From positions 3,286,001-3,350,000 of the forward strand of contig NZ_CP011131.1 of assembly GCF_001442805.1 (NCBI RefSeq): a DNA stretch of 64,000 nt, read 5' to 3'. Of this stretch, positions 17,364 to 25,802 are shown piece after piece; positions within the stretch are counted from its first letter, which is position 1, and each line of letters begins with the position of its first letter. The translations under genes and the position numbers were made by a program. A model generated the notes under the pieces. It was not told the origin of the DNA, searched no databases, and saw nothing but the letters and a program-made list of their open reading frames with translations. The stretch is from Lysobacter gummosus (GTDB lineage: Bacteria; Pseudomonadota; Gammaproteobacteria; Xanthomonadales; Xanthomonadaceae).

Positions 17364-18185
17364 TCAGCCCAGGCGACGCGCGTACCGATTCGGGGTGACG
17401 CCGAACTGGCGCACGAAACAACGGTTGAGATGACTTTGATCGCAGAAACCGGCCTGCAACGCGGCGTCGGCCGCTGAGTGGCCGAGCCGGATCAGCCGCC
17501 GCGCCAGGGCGATGCGCCGCTGCACGATGTAGGCATGCGGGGTCAGGCCGAACTCGCGCGCGAAGCCGCGAATCAATTGATAGCGGCTGACGCCGGCCTC
17601 GGCGGACAGCTCGGCCAGCGACAGTTCCGCCGCCGGTTCGGCCTCGATGCGGTCGCGCGCGCGTCGCACCGGTGCGGTGGCGCCGGCAGCCGCCCGCGCC
17701 GGCGTGGTCGCGTTGACGTCGCTGGCGGCGAGCAAACGCAGCAATGCGGTTTCGCGCGCCATCGCCGCGGCCGATCCGCTTATCGCCGCCGATCCGGTCA
17801 ATACCGCATAGGCCGATTCGAACACGCGCCGCACGCGTTCATCGCCGAACACCGCCGCGGCGAAGGTCAACGGCCGCCGCGCGCCGTCGGCGATCTGGAT
17901 CCGGGCCTGATCGACCATTTGCTGATCGAGATACAGCATCCGCCATGCCCGCGGCCGCCCGCCGATCGCGCGGCCGTCGTGGACCTCGCCAGGGTTGACG
18001 AAGATCAACTGCCCCGGACCGGCCTCGACCTGACGGCGGTCGCTGGCGGAGGCGTGGCCGCCGGCATCGACGACGCCGATGCCGTATTGATCGTGGACAT
18101 GGCGCGGATAAGCGCGCGCCGTCACCGCGCTCATCGCATCGATGCCGGTCAACGCGGTGGCGAGGTAGCGGATCTGTTCGGGCAT
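17364..18185 (-). CDS. AraC family regulator with cupin sensor
   Basis: A 273-residue regulator with an N-terminal cupin-type AraC-binding domain (HVHDQYGIGVVDAGG, PGQLIFVNPGEVHDGR) and a C-terminal double helix-turn-helix (LSLAELSAEAGVSRYQLIRG, then AALQAGFCDQSHLNRCFVRQ). The AGPGQ...NPGEVHDG pattern is that of the AraC group that controls adjacent exporters or sugar genes. The neighbours on both sides do not form an obvious regulon. Confidence 0.88.
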   Translation of the reverse strand: MPEQIRYLATALTGIDAMSAVTARAYPRHVHDQYGIGVVDAGGHASASDRRQVEAGPGQLIFVNPGEVHDGRAIGGRPRAWRMLYLDQQMVDQARIQIADGARRPLTFAAAVFGDERVRRVFESAYAVLTGSAAISGSAAAMARETALLRLLAASDVNATTPARAAAGATAPVRRARDRIEAEPAAELSLAELSAEAGVSRYQLIRGFAREFGLTPHAYIVQRRIALARRLIRLGHSAADAALQAGFCDQSHLNRCFVRQFGVTPNRYARRLG

Positions 18186-18260
18186 GGGCCAACGGGGTGG
18201 CGCGTGGGAGGACGGTTCCTTCGCATCCTACCGCGCCGCGGCCGTTGAAGCGGCGATCGC

Positions 18261-18989
18261 TCAGCGCGTGGTTTCCAGCGGCGGCCAGACGTAGCAGCCT
18301 CCGTCGCTCGACCTCATGGCTTGCATGAAGATATCCGGAGGAAAATAACCGCGCCCGCACAAGGCGCCGGAAAACTCCGGACCGCCCTCGCCTTCGGTCA
18401 GCACGACGAAGGGCTTCTCGGCGGCATCGGTGAAGATGAAGAAAATATCGCTGCCGCCCAGCCCGCCATCCTCAAAAATCACCCGCACGATCGAGGCCCA
18501 GGCGAAGCTCACATCCACCTCCGGCTCGCGCGGCGGCCGGGCGCGTATGCGCACCTGCGTGTCGTCGAAACTGACCTTGAACCATTCCTTGACCGTCGGC
18601 GGCGGGCCGCGAATAGCCTGCATGAACATGCCCACACCGCCGAGTATCGCGATCACCGAACCCGCCAGCCCGAGCAGGCCGTGTTTCAGGCCGATGTCGC
18701 CGCCCTGCCACAGCGTCCACAGCAGCCATGCCAATCCGGCGACGCCGCCCAGCGCGAAGACCGTAGCGATGACGTATTGCGGCAGTTGCAGCAGCAGTCG
18801 CCGCCACGACCAGACCTTCATGTCGGTGGCGCGCACCAACTCGGCATGCAGATCGCTGGCGTACAACCAGCCGGCGCAAAAGCTGAAAGGCAATCCCAGC
18901 AGCCACCAGGGGCTGCCGGTGATGCGCAGCATCAACAGCGACAAAGGCAAAACCGCGACGGCCGCGGCGAGTTTGTGTCCGGTCTTCAT
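18261..18989 (-). CDS. Hypothetical membrane protein
   Basis: A 242-residue protein I do not recognise. There are about four hydrophobic helices in the first 125 residues (around 7-22, 26-42, 72-93 and 106-124). The C-terminal 115 residues are soluble and contain VSFAWASIVRVIFEDGG and FFIFTDAAEKPFVVL, a beta-rich pattern like a small PH-type domain (YcxB-like layout). The final part has GGPEFSGALCGRGYFPP. Operon membership is unclear; a 5' neighbour on the same strand is not present. Confidence 0.6.
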   Translation of the reverse strand: MKTGHKLAAAVAVLPLSLLMLRITGSPWWLLGLPFSFCAGWLYASDLHAELVRATDMKVWSWRRLLLQLPQYVIATVFALGGVAGLAWLLWTLWQGGDIGLKHGLLGLAGSVIAILGGVGMFMQAIRGPPPTVKEWFKVSFDDTQVRIRARPPREPEVDVSFAWASIVRVIFEDGGLGGSDIFFIFTDAAEKPFVVLTEGEGGPEFSGALCGRGYFPPDIFMQAMRSSDGGCYVWPPLETTR

Positions 18990-19051
18990 CGTCCCTGCGT
19001 CGCCTCGGCCAACACGTCGCCTTCGTCCTCGTTATCGCCCCGCCTCATCGC

Positions 19052-19246
19052 TCAGTCGCGCCGCTGCAAGGCTTCGCGCGCCTGACCCGGCGTCGTGCCG
19101 GTCCAGCGTTGGAACGCGCGGATGAACGATGGCGGTTCCTGATAGCCCGGCGCCGCGGCGATGCGCTGGATGTCGATATCCGGGTCGGCCAGCATCCGCA
19201 TCGCGTCGCGCTGGCGCGCGTCGTCGAGCAGTTCCTGGAAGCCACG
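19052..19246 (-). pseudogene. AraC family regulator, C-terminal remnant
   Basis: About 62 residues of an AraC-type second helix-turn-helix remain: FQELLDDARQRDAMRMLADP, then a region ending SFIRAFQRWTGTTPGQAREA. This matches the C-terminus of OruR-like AraC regulators. Everything N-terminal to it, including the first helix-turn-helix and sensor domain, is missing, and there is no good start codon. The remnant faces away from an acyl-CoA ligase remnant about 100 bases to the right. Confidence 0.75.
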
Positions 19247-19348
19247 GCGGCGTTCGGCGGCGCTGCATGCTGGCAGGGGTGTGATGACGCGCATCGTTCC
19301 CTGATGGCCCTTGATGCTAATCATGTTGACACGCTCGGTACCGATTGC

Positions 19349-19630
19349 AACTCCCGGGTCGTGGCGAAACTGAATCCATTGGCCTGCGACCGTCCCAGCC
19401 CGCAGGCCGCGGAGAGATTGCTGCGCGCGGAAATGGAACGGGTCAACACGCAGTTGGAGAATCACGAAAAGATCGCTCGCCTGTGCATCGTCGGCGAGCC
19501 GTGGAGCATCGGCAACGGCATCATGACCCCGGCGATGAAATTTCGACGCCACGTGGTCGAGCAGCGCTACGCCGACTGGGTGGCCGACGGGCGCGCGGAG
19601 ACTGTCGTCTGGCAGGACCCGATGGCTTGA
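19349..19630 (+). pseudogene. AMP-binding acyl-CoA ligase, C-terminal remnant
   Basis: About 93 residues resemble the C-terminal lid of long-chain acyl-CoA synthetases: AERLLRAEMERVNTQLENHE, CIVGEPWSIGNGIMTPAMK with the catalytic Lys position, then FRRHVVEQRYADW. The adenylation core, with the P-loop-like TSGTTG, is absent. The frame is open upstream of 19349 but the residues there do not fit the family. It reads away from the AraC remnant, so both genes have lost their 5' parts. Confidence 0.78.
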
Positions 19631-19656
19631 GCGCGCCGTCGCCTCGCTGACGCGCG

Positions 19657-20532
19657 TCAGGAACCCCAGTCCAACCATTCTCCCGGCGCCATCGGCTGTA
19701 TCGCGATCGCCGCAGCCGACTTCGCGCGTGCAGCCTTGCGCAACAAGCCGATCGGATCGTCCAACTCCCGATACTCCTCGTCCATGCCCGCTATGCCGTA
19801 GTGGATCGGAATCAGACGGCGCGCGCCGAGGATGGTCGCGGCCGCCACCGCCTGCTCCGGCGTCAGCACGCCCGGCAGGCCGCTGACCGGCTTGCGCCAA
19901 CCGAAACGCGCGCCGTTGACCGGCAGAAACGCCGCATCGAACGGGCCGAACTGGCGCGCGATTCGCCACCAGTGCCCGTGCCAGAGCGTGTCGCCGCCAT
20001 GAAAGATGCGGCGACCGCCGGCCGACACCACCCACGACACCTGCGGATCGCCGTAACCGTCCGAAGCCGGCACGGCGGTGGCGGTGAAGTCGCCGAGCAG
20101 TTGCGGCTCCCACAACGCGCTCGGCCGCGCCCGCGCTTTTTCGGGCATGGGCTGCGGCTGGATTCCGGCCGGAAACACCAGCGCCCCGCCCTTGCTCAGC
20201 GCCTGCGCCGCGGCCATCGGATCGAAATGATCCGGATGCGCGTGGGTGATCGCGACATAGGTATCGCCCACCGCATCGCCGACCGGAATCAAGCGATCCT
20301 TGAGCGCGGCGCCCCAGGCGTCGGGATTCATCAACGGGTCGATGAACAAGGTCGCCTGCGGCAATTGCAGGCGGATGCCGGCCCACGCCAGCCGCTGGAT
20401 TTTCAGTTCATTGCCGTTGCCGGCCGCGAACACCTTGCCGGGCAGCAAGCTCGCCGCCGCGAAGCCGGCGCAGCCGCACAGGAATTGCCGGCGCCCGATG
20501 CCGCGGCCGGACATCGCATCTTCGCGGTTCAT
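19657..20532 (-). CDS. UlaG-like MBL-fold hydrolase with TAT-type signal
   Basis: A 291-residue metallo-beta-lactamase-fold protein. The N-terminus has GRRQFLCGCAGFAAASLLPG, a twin-arginine signal. The metal site is THAHPDHFD with later GGDTLW and IPIHYG. This order matches UlaG/lactonase-type and N-acyl-phosphatidylethanolamine hydrolase-like MBL proteins. The start ATG overlaps the stop of the upstream MBL gene by ATGA, so the two are co-translated. Substrate unknown. If the TAT signal is real, it acts in the periplasm. Confidence 0.85.
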   Translation of the reverse strand: MNREDAMSGRGIGRRQFLCGCAGFAAASLLPGKVFAAGNGNELKIQRLAWAGIRLQLPQATLFIDPLMNPDAWGAALKDRLIPVGDAVGDTYVAITHAHPDHFDPMAAAQALSKGGALVFPAGIQPQPMPEKARARPSALWEPQLLGDFTATAVPASDGYGDPQVSWVVSAGGRRIFHGGDTLWHGHWWRIARQFGPFDAAFLPVNGARFGWRKPVSGLPGVLTPEQAVAAATILGARRLIPIHYGIAGMDEEYRELDDPIGLLRKAARAKSAAAIAIQPMAPGEWLDWGS

Positions 20533-21353
20533 GCCTGCACCGCCCGCGCCGCGAGCGCCGCGTCGAAGGCGAACACCGACTGCGCGATGACGACGTCCAG
20601 ATTGCGCCGATGCCATTCGCGCTCGAACGCGCACGCTTCCACCGGCGGCGCCAGACAGGCTTCGATGGGAATCGAGGCGATGCGGGCATCGGCTTCGTCC
20701 GCGGCGAAATCGAGCCGCAGTTGCGTGACATGGTGTTGCAATCGGTCCAGATAATGCACCGCGTTGTCGAGCACGTCCGCCGGAAATTTGCCCATATGCC
20801 CGCCGACGACGGTGCCGCGGCCGAACTGGCGAATACGGCCGATCGCGGCGCGAATCAACGCCGGATCGGCCTTGGACAGATAGACGATATTGCCGACGAT
20901 GTTGTCGCCTACGCAGACCAGATCGGCGCCGGGAACGTCCACGCTGATGTGGTCCATGGTCTTGCCGGGGTTATGGATCAGACTCAGCTCATGCCGGCCC
21001 CAGCGCAGGCTCATCGCGCTGTCGAACACCGCCCGCGGTTCGCGATAGAACGCATCGACCCGCCGGTTCTGCGAAAGAAAGGTATGGCGATGATGACGGT
21101 GCGCGATGGTCAGCGCGTCGGGGAACAGCGAAAGTCCGGCCATGTGATCGCTCATGAAATGCGTCGCCACGATCACCCGCACCGTCTTGCGCAAGTCCTC
21201 GCACAGCACCCGGCGCAGCCAGCGCGCATCGTCCTGGCTGCCCAGCGAATCGATCAGCAGCGCGTGCTCGCCGTCGAGGATCGCGGTGGCGACCGACTCG
21301 TGGTCGTCGCCGACGAACATCAGCACGTCGCCGGCCAGTTCTTCGAATTTCAT
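20529..21353 (-). CDS. MBL-fold metallohydrolase
   Basis: A 274-residue cytoplasmic metallo-beta-lactamase-fold protein. The metal motif is THFMSDHMAG, with the first acid replaced: HxxxDH, and a later CVGDNIVGN and GHMGKF. The first motif gives the HxHxDH only in part, so metal binding may differ from classical members. Start at MKFEEL is chosen by comparison with the usual domain start; MMGPP ten codons upstream is possible. It is the first gene of a two-gene operon with the TAT-type MBL protein, and is divergent from a LysR regulator. Confidence 0.78.
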   Translation of the reverse strand: MKFEELAGDVLMFVGDDHESVATAILDGEHALLIDSLGSQDDARWLRRVLCEDLRKTVRVIVATHFMSDHMAGLSLFPDALTIAHRHHRHTFLSQNRRVDAFYREPRAVFDSAMSLRWGRHELSLIHNPGKTMDHISVDVPGADLVCVGDNIVGNIVYLSKADPALIRAAIGRIRQFGRGTVVGGHMGKFPADVLDNAVHYLDRLQHHVTQLRLDFAADEADARIASIPIEACLAPPVEACAFEREWHRRNLDVVIAQSVFAFDAALAARAVQA

Positions 21354-21489
21354 GATGCGCGTCCGCCGTTTCGGTGGCCCCATCATTTCCAGCGCCGGCA
21401 ACGCTGACAAACGAGATGTTTTCCGCACCGCATTAGGAAAACTAACTTGATAGGATGCCGGCTCCGGCACCCGCAGGCTCGATGCGATC

Positions 21490-22434
21490 GTGAAGTCCTT
21501 CCACCCTGTCCCGCTCAGCGCCTTGCGCGCCTTCGAAGCCGCGGCGCGATGCCTGAGTTTCCAGGCCGCAGCCGCGCAGCTGTTCGTCACCCCGGCCGCG
21601 GTCAGCCATCAGGTGAAGCGCCTGGAGGCGCACCTGGGCGTGAAGCTGTTCCATCGCGGCCATCGCGCGGTCGAACTGACCGCGCAGGGCGAGGCGCTGG
21701 CCGCGTCGCTGACTCAGTTGTTCGGGCTGATCAACCTGGCCCTGGACCGGGCCACCGCGCCCGCCCACGCCGACCTGCGCGTGAGCACGATGGAATCGTT
21801 CGCGGCGAAATGGCTCGCGCCGCGGCTGCATCGATTCCATCGCGATCATCCCGAGGTCAAGGTGCGCATCGAAACCGGCAACGAGCAAGCCGATTTCCTC
21901 CGCGACGGCATCGATATCGCCCTGCGCTACGGACCCGGCGCTTACACCGGTGTGCGCACCGAACATTTGCTGGACGCGCCGGTGTTCCCGATCTGCGCGC
22001 CATCGCGACCGGACGACAGCCGTCCGCCGCTGACGCAGCCCGACGAACTGCTGCGGCATACCTTGCTGCACGACGAAAGCGCCGTCGGCCGCGCCGGCGT
22101 GCCGGATTGGGCCGCGTGGCTGGAATCGGCGGGCGTTACGCGCATGGACGCCACGCGCGGCCCGGTCTTCTCCAGCATCTATCTGGCTCAGGAAGCGGCG
22201 ATCGCCGGACATGGCGTCGCCCTCGGCGTGGGTCCGCTGGTCGCGGAGGATTTGCAGCGCGGGCGGCTGATCGCGCCATTCGATCACGTCCTCGCTAACG
22301 CGTATGCGTTCTGGATCGTGCGCCCGCCCGACGGCGGCGATGGCAATCCGGCTGTCGATGCCTTCTGCCGTTGGCTGCGCGAGGAAGCGGCGGGCGTGGA
22401 TTCGCAAACCGCGATCGGCGTGGGCGCAGGTTGA
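21490..22434 (+). CDS. LysR family regulator (GcvA-like)
   Basis: A 314-residue LysR regulator with winged helix RAFEAAARCLSFQAAAAQLF and VTPAAVSHQVKRLEAHLG. The effector half has the GcvA-type features LRVSTMESFAAKWLAPRLHR and DGIDIALRYGPG. The gene is divergent from the two-gene MBL operon with 136 bases between starts, so it is the likely activator of that operon. Confidence 0.9.
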   Translation: MKSFHPVPLSALRAFEAAARCLSFQAAAAQLFVTPAAVSHQVKRLEAHLGVKLFHRGHRAVELTAQGEALAASLTQLFGLINLALDRATAPAHADLRVSTMESFAAKWLAPRLHRFHRDHPEVKVRIETGNEQADFLRDGIDIALRYGPGAYTGVRTEHLLDAPVFPICAPSRPDDSRPPLTQPDELLRHTLLHDESAVGRAGVPDWAAWLESAGVTRMDATRGPVFSSIYLAQEAAIAGHGVALGVGPLVAEDLQRGRLIAPFDHVLANAYAFWIVRPPDGGDGNPAVDAFCRWLREEAAGVDSQTAIGVGAG

Positions 22435-23002
22435 ACTGATGTCATCGCCGCGAGCGAGTCGCGGCGTTTCTACCTCGAACCTTTGCATCGCATTGCGCGA
22501 ACGTGATCCTCCAGGTGGAAGGCATAGAACAGCGGCGCTTGCCCTGCGTCCTGACGTCCCGTCATCGCGCCGACTTCCGCCTGATCGATGGCACGTCAGT
22601 GCATCAGCATCAGATGGCCGATTCACCCGAATTTTTCAACGGAATAGACCGGAAGCGAACGCTAGTTGGAGATTTGCCGCGCACGCATGCCTCCCGCTGC
22701 GTCGATGCATGCCGCTGAAGCTTCAACGCGCTCCCCACGCCTGGAGCGCCGCGGGGGCCGCTGATCCAGCGCTGTGATCCTGGCGAATCGTTGCTGGAAT
22801 CCGCGAGCACCCAATGAACAGTCAACGCCCGGTCGAATGTGGTCGGCGGCTGGCGCTTCCAGCCGATCGGCAGGCGCGGCAGCCCTTCAAGTTGCTTGAG
22901 GTCAAGCCCAGCCCACGACCACCGACGCGATACAGCGCGACGGCAGGCGCCTTCGAGGCGCCGCCGCCGGGGGCTTGCATTTTATCTACTTAGCATTACT
23001 AT
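22435..23002. other. Intergenic region before the PadR operon
   Basis: About 570 bases with no supportable gene. Short frames show no motif and no ribosome binding site. From about 22980 the base composition becomes markedly AT-rich leading to the PadR promoter. The rest may be the eroded edge of a transferred segment. Confidence 0.5.
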
Positions 23003-23030
23003 CTACTGGTAAGTAGTATCACTTAGTAGA
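22985..23030. promoter_or_regulatory. Putative PadR operator/promoter
   Basis: An AT-rich stretch just before padR with nested inverted repeats. The inner one is CTACT (23003-23007), GGTA spacer, AGTAG (23012-23016). The outer one is TCTACT (22985-22990) with AGTAGA (23025-23030). This is the kind of site PadR dimers bind for autoregulation. Protein binding is inferred. Confidence 0.6.
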
Positions 23031-23042
23031 AAGAGGTATCCG

Positions 23043-23360
23043 ATGGGCAAACAGATGACGGAGATGCTCAAAGGGACGCTGGAAGGCATCGTCCTTGCCC
23101 TCCTGGCCGGGAAGCCGGCGTACGGGTACGAAATCACGACCTTGCTCCGGGCCAAAGGCTTCTCGGAAATCGCCGAGGGCACCGTGTATGCGCTGCTCAT
23201 AAGAATCGAGCAAAAGGGTCTTGTCGACGTCGAGAAACGTCCTTCCGAAAAAGGACCGCCGCGCAAGGTGTACTCGCTCAACGCTCAGGGCGGGAAGGAA
23301 CTGGAAGAGTTCTGGAGAACATGGCGCTTTCTGTCCGAACGGCTCGAACAACTCAGATAA
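23043..23360 (+). CDS. PadR family transcriptional regulator
   Basis: A 105-residue PadR winged-helix regulator: PAYGYEITTLLRAKGF, then GTVYALLIRIEQKGLVDVE and GPPRKVYSLNAQG. It has AAGAGG six bases before the ATG. The operon (PadR, DUF1048, ABC ATPase, ABC permease) is typical of drug- or peptide-responsive exporters, with PadR as a repressor released by the drug. Codon use with AGA and AAA looks less GC-biased than its neighbours. Confidence 0.92.
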   Translation: MGKQMTEMLKGTLEGIVLALLAGKPAYGYEITTLLRAKGFSEIAEGTVYALLIRIEQKGLVDVEKRPSEKGPPRKVYSLNAQGGKELEEFWRTWRFLSERLEQLR

Positions 23361-23374
23361 AGAGAGGCACGAAC

Positions 23375-23725
23375 ATGTTTATCGCACGAATGATCGACGA
23401 GAAGAAACGTTACCGGCGCTACAAGACGCGCACGCAACAGCTTCCTGCGGATTACCACACCGCCATCGAGGCGCTGGAGCGGTACCTGATGTACTTCGGG
23501 CCTGGAAAGGGCGAGGAACTGCTGGCGATGCTGGAGGATCTTGCCGATCTGTTCGACGAGAGCGCGGCGAACCGGACCCCGATCCGCGCGATCGTCGGGG
23601 AAGACCCTGTGGAATTCGCCGAGGCGTTTCGTCGGAACTATCCGGTGGGTCAGTGGATCGTCCGCGAACAGGAACGATTGACCAGCGCCATCGACAGCGT
23701 GGCGAGAGAAGAGAAAACCACATGA
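23375..23725 (+). CDS. DUF1048 family protein
   Basis: A 116-residue small helical protein: KKRYRRYKTRTQQLPADYHT, IEALERYLMYFGPGKGEELLAM and a C-terminal charged helix. It belongs to the DUF1048 family that is nearly always found next to PadR and ABC-2 exporter genes. Function unknown; it may be an adaptor for the regulator or transporter. It overlaps the ATPase gene by ATGA. Confidence 0.85.
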   Translation: MFIARMIDEKKRYRRYKTRTQQLPADYHTAIEALERYLMYFGPGKGEELLAMLEDLADLFDESAANRTPIRAIVGEDPVEFAEAFRRNYPVGQWIVREQERLTSAIDSVAREEKTT

Positions 23726-24537
23726 CTATCCTGGCAAAGATGGCAACAACGCGCGACCGCGAGCCTGCGATCCGCGTGCAGGGCATGGCGAAGGCCTACA
23801 AGGAGTTGCAGGTCCTGCTCGACGTGAACTTCGAGGTGGCCCCAGGCAGCATCTTCGCCCTGCTCGGCTCCAACGGAGCGGGAAAGACCACGATGGTGAG
23901 AATCCTGTGCACGCTGCTCAGAGCAGACGCCGGCACAGCCACCATCAATGGATTCGACGTCACCGAGAGCCCGTTCCAGGTTCGCGAATCCATCAGTCTG
24001 ACCGGACAGTTCACAGCGGTCGACGAAATCCTCTCCGGTCGCGAGAACCTCGTCCTGGTCGCGAAACTGCGCCATCTCGATGACCCCGGGCAGGTGGCGG
24101 ATGATCTTCTCGCGCGCTTCAATCTCGCCGATGCGGCATCACGAAAGGTGTCTGCGTACTCGGGAGGCATGCGCCGGCGCCTCGACATCGCCATGAGCCT
24201 GATCGGGCGGCCGAAAGTGATCTTCCTCGACGAGCCGACCACCGGCCTGGATCCCGAAGCGCGCATCGAAGTGTGGAAAATCGTCAAGGAGCTCGCCAGG
24301 CAAGGGACCACCGTTCTGCTCACCACGCAGTATCTCGATGAGGCGGAGCAACTCGCCGATCGGATCGCCATTCTTCATCAGGGGCACATCATCGCGAACG
24401 GCACCCTCGCCGAGCTGAAGCGACTGCTCCCGCCGGCGAAGGTCGAGTACGTCGAAAGACAGCCGACTCTGGAGGACATCTTTCTCGCACTCGTGGGCAA
24501 CAACGACAAGGACGAACCAAGTGAGGGCCACTCATGA
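23722..24537 (+). CDS. ABC transporter ATP-binding protein (DrrA-like)
   Basis: A 271-residue ABC ATPase. Walker A is GSNGAGKTT, the signature is YSGGMRRRLDIA, Walker B is VIFLDEPTTGLD, and the switch His is replaced by Gln in LLTTQYLDEAEQL, as in DrrA-type exporters. It pairs with the permease gene that overlaps its stop by ATGA. Probable job: export of an antibiotic, lipid or dye. Confidence 0.93.
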   Translation: MTILAKMATTRDREPAIRVQGMAKAYKELQVLLDVNFEVAPGSIFALLGSNGAGKTTMVRILCTLLRADAGTATINGFDVTESPFQVRESISLTGQFTAVDEILSGRENLVLVAKLRHLDDPGQVADDLLARFNLADAASRKVSAYSGGMRRRLDIAMSLIGRPKVIFLDEPTTGLDPEARIEVWKIVKELARQGTTVLLTTQYLDEAEQLADRIAILHQGHIIANGTLAELKRLLPPAKVEYVERQPTLEDIFLALVGNNDKDEPSEGHS

Positions 24538-25295
24538 GCACGCGCTTCTTCGCAGACACGGCCGTCTTGCTGGGCCGCTCCATGCGCCACATCACCCGCA
24601 GCCTGGACACGATCGTCACGACCGCGATCACGCCCGTCGCCCTCATGCTGCTGTTCGTCTACGTGTTCGGCGGCGCGCTCAGGAAAAACACGGATAACTA
24701 CGTCAATTATCTGTTGCCTGGAATCCTGCTGATCGCAATCGCGTCGGGCATCGCCTACACCGCCTTTCGGTTGTTCATCGATATGAAGAGCGGAATATTC
24801 GAGCGATTTCAGTCCATGCCGATCCAACGATCGTCGGTGCTGTGGGCCCACGTCATGACCTCGCTGTTCGCCAACGGGCTCTCGCTCGCGATCATTGTGC
24901 TGGTGGCCGTGGCCATGGGATTCCGCACTTCGGCAAGCCCGCTGGCATGGCTCGCCGTTGCGGGAATCCTGGCGCTATTCACCCTGGCGCTCACCTGGAT
25001 CGCAATCATCGCCGGCCTGTCGGCGAAGTCCGTCGACGGTGTCAGCGGATTCTCCTACCCATTTATCTTCCTGCCGTTCATCAGCTCGGCGTTCGTCCCC
25101 ACCGATACCATGCCGGGTCCCGTGCGCGTCTTCGCCGAGAACCAGCCGGTCACTTCAATCGTCAACACGATCCAGGATCTGTTTGCGCAACGACCGGTCG
25201 GCAACGACATATGGATCGCTCTCGCATGGTGCTCCGGCACCCTCGTTCTGGCGTACGTTTTCGCGATGACGGCGTACCGGCGCAAGATCACCTGA
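24534..25295 (+). CDS. ABC-2 type permease (DrrB-like)
   Basis: A 253-residue ABC-2 membrane protein with six hydrophobic helices. DTIVTTAITPVALMLLFVYV and the YLLPGILLIAIASGIAYTAF helix, followed by DMKSGIFERFQSMPI, match DrrB-like permeases. Near the C-terminus SYPFIFLPFISSAFVPTDTM and FAENQPVTSIVNTI are conserved in this family. It is last in the PadR operon. Confidence 0.92.
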   Translation: MSTRFFADTAVLLGRSMRHITRSLDTIVTTAITPVALMLLFVYVFGGALRKNTDNYVNYLLPGILLIAIASGIAYTAFRLFIDMKSGIFERFQSMPIQRSSVLWAHVMTSLFANGLSLAIIVLVAVAMGFRTSASPLAWLAVAGILALFTLALTWIAIIAGLSAKSVDGVSGFSYPFIFLPFISSAFVPTDTMPGPVRVFAENQPVTSIVNTIQDLFAQRPVGNDIWIALAWCSGTLVLAYVFAMTAYRRKIT

Positions 25296-25802
25296 GGACG
25301 TATCGGACTGGCTTTCTTCCACCCTACCCCCAAGTGAACGGATGGAAAATAGGCTCGCCACGAATCAATACAATAAACCAAGAAAGATCGATCGCGTAAA
25401 AATTCATTGATGGAAACAGTGGCCGAACGGACCGACCCATGTTGATCCGCAACATTCCGCCAAGTATCTGAAAAAACGCGAACAAAGATTTAAAATTTCA
25501 TCCGAAGTCTTCGTTGAAGCCGCAAGCTGTCGCTGCGACGGTAGCCTCTGGTCTTGTGGAGCACCCACCCAAGCTCGGGTGGAGCCTGCCTTATCGACAC
25601 GCAAGAAATATCGTTGAGCTTGGTCCTGGGTCAATCAACGCTTTCCCCTGTTCCGAATCAGCCCGACTGCCCACGAAATCATGGGCGGTTCAAGTTCTGC
25701 ATCCGTGCCTTCGGATTCAACGGTTTAGCTAAAGATTCCGATAGCCGATACAGATAGCGGATGGTTCCATTGGCCAAGACACCATCCGCCGCGGAGCACT
25801 GC
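25296..25802. other. Intergenic region, lower GC
   Basis: About 500 bases with no gene I can support. It is visibly more AT-rich than its surroundings, particularly 25350-25510. It separates the PadR operon from the second saccharopine-dehydrogenase-like gene and may mark a junction between acquired blocks. Confidence 0.5.

Noticed and set aside
22814..22992. Small open frame starting MNSQRP before the PadR operon
   Set aside because: No ribosome binding site, no motif, Pro/Arg-rich composition, and it runs into the putative operator.
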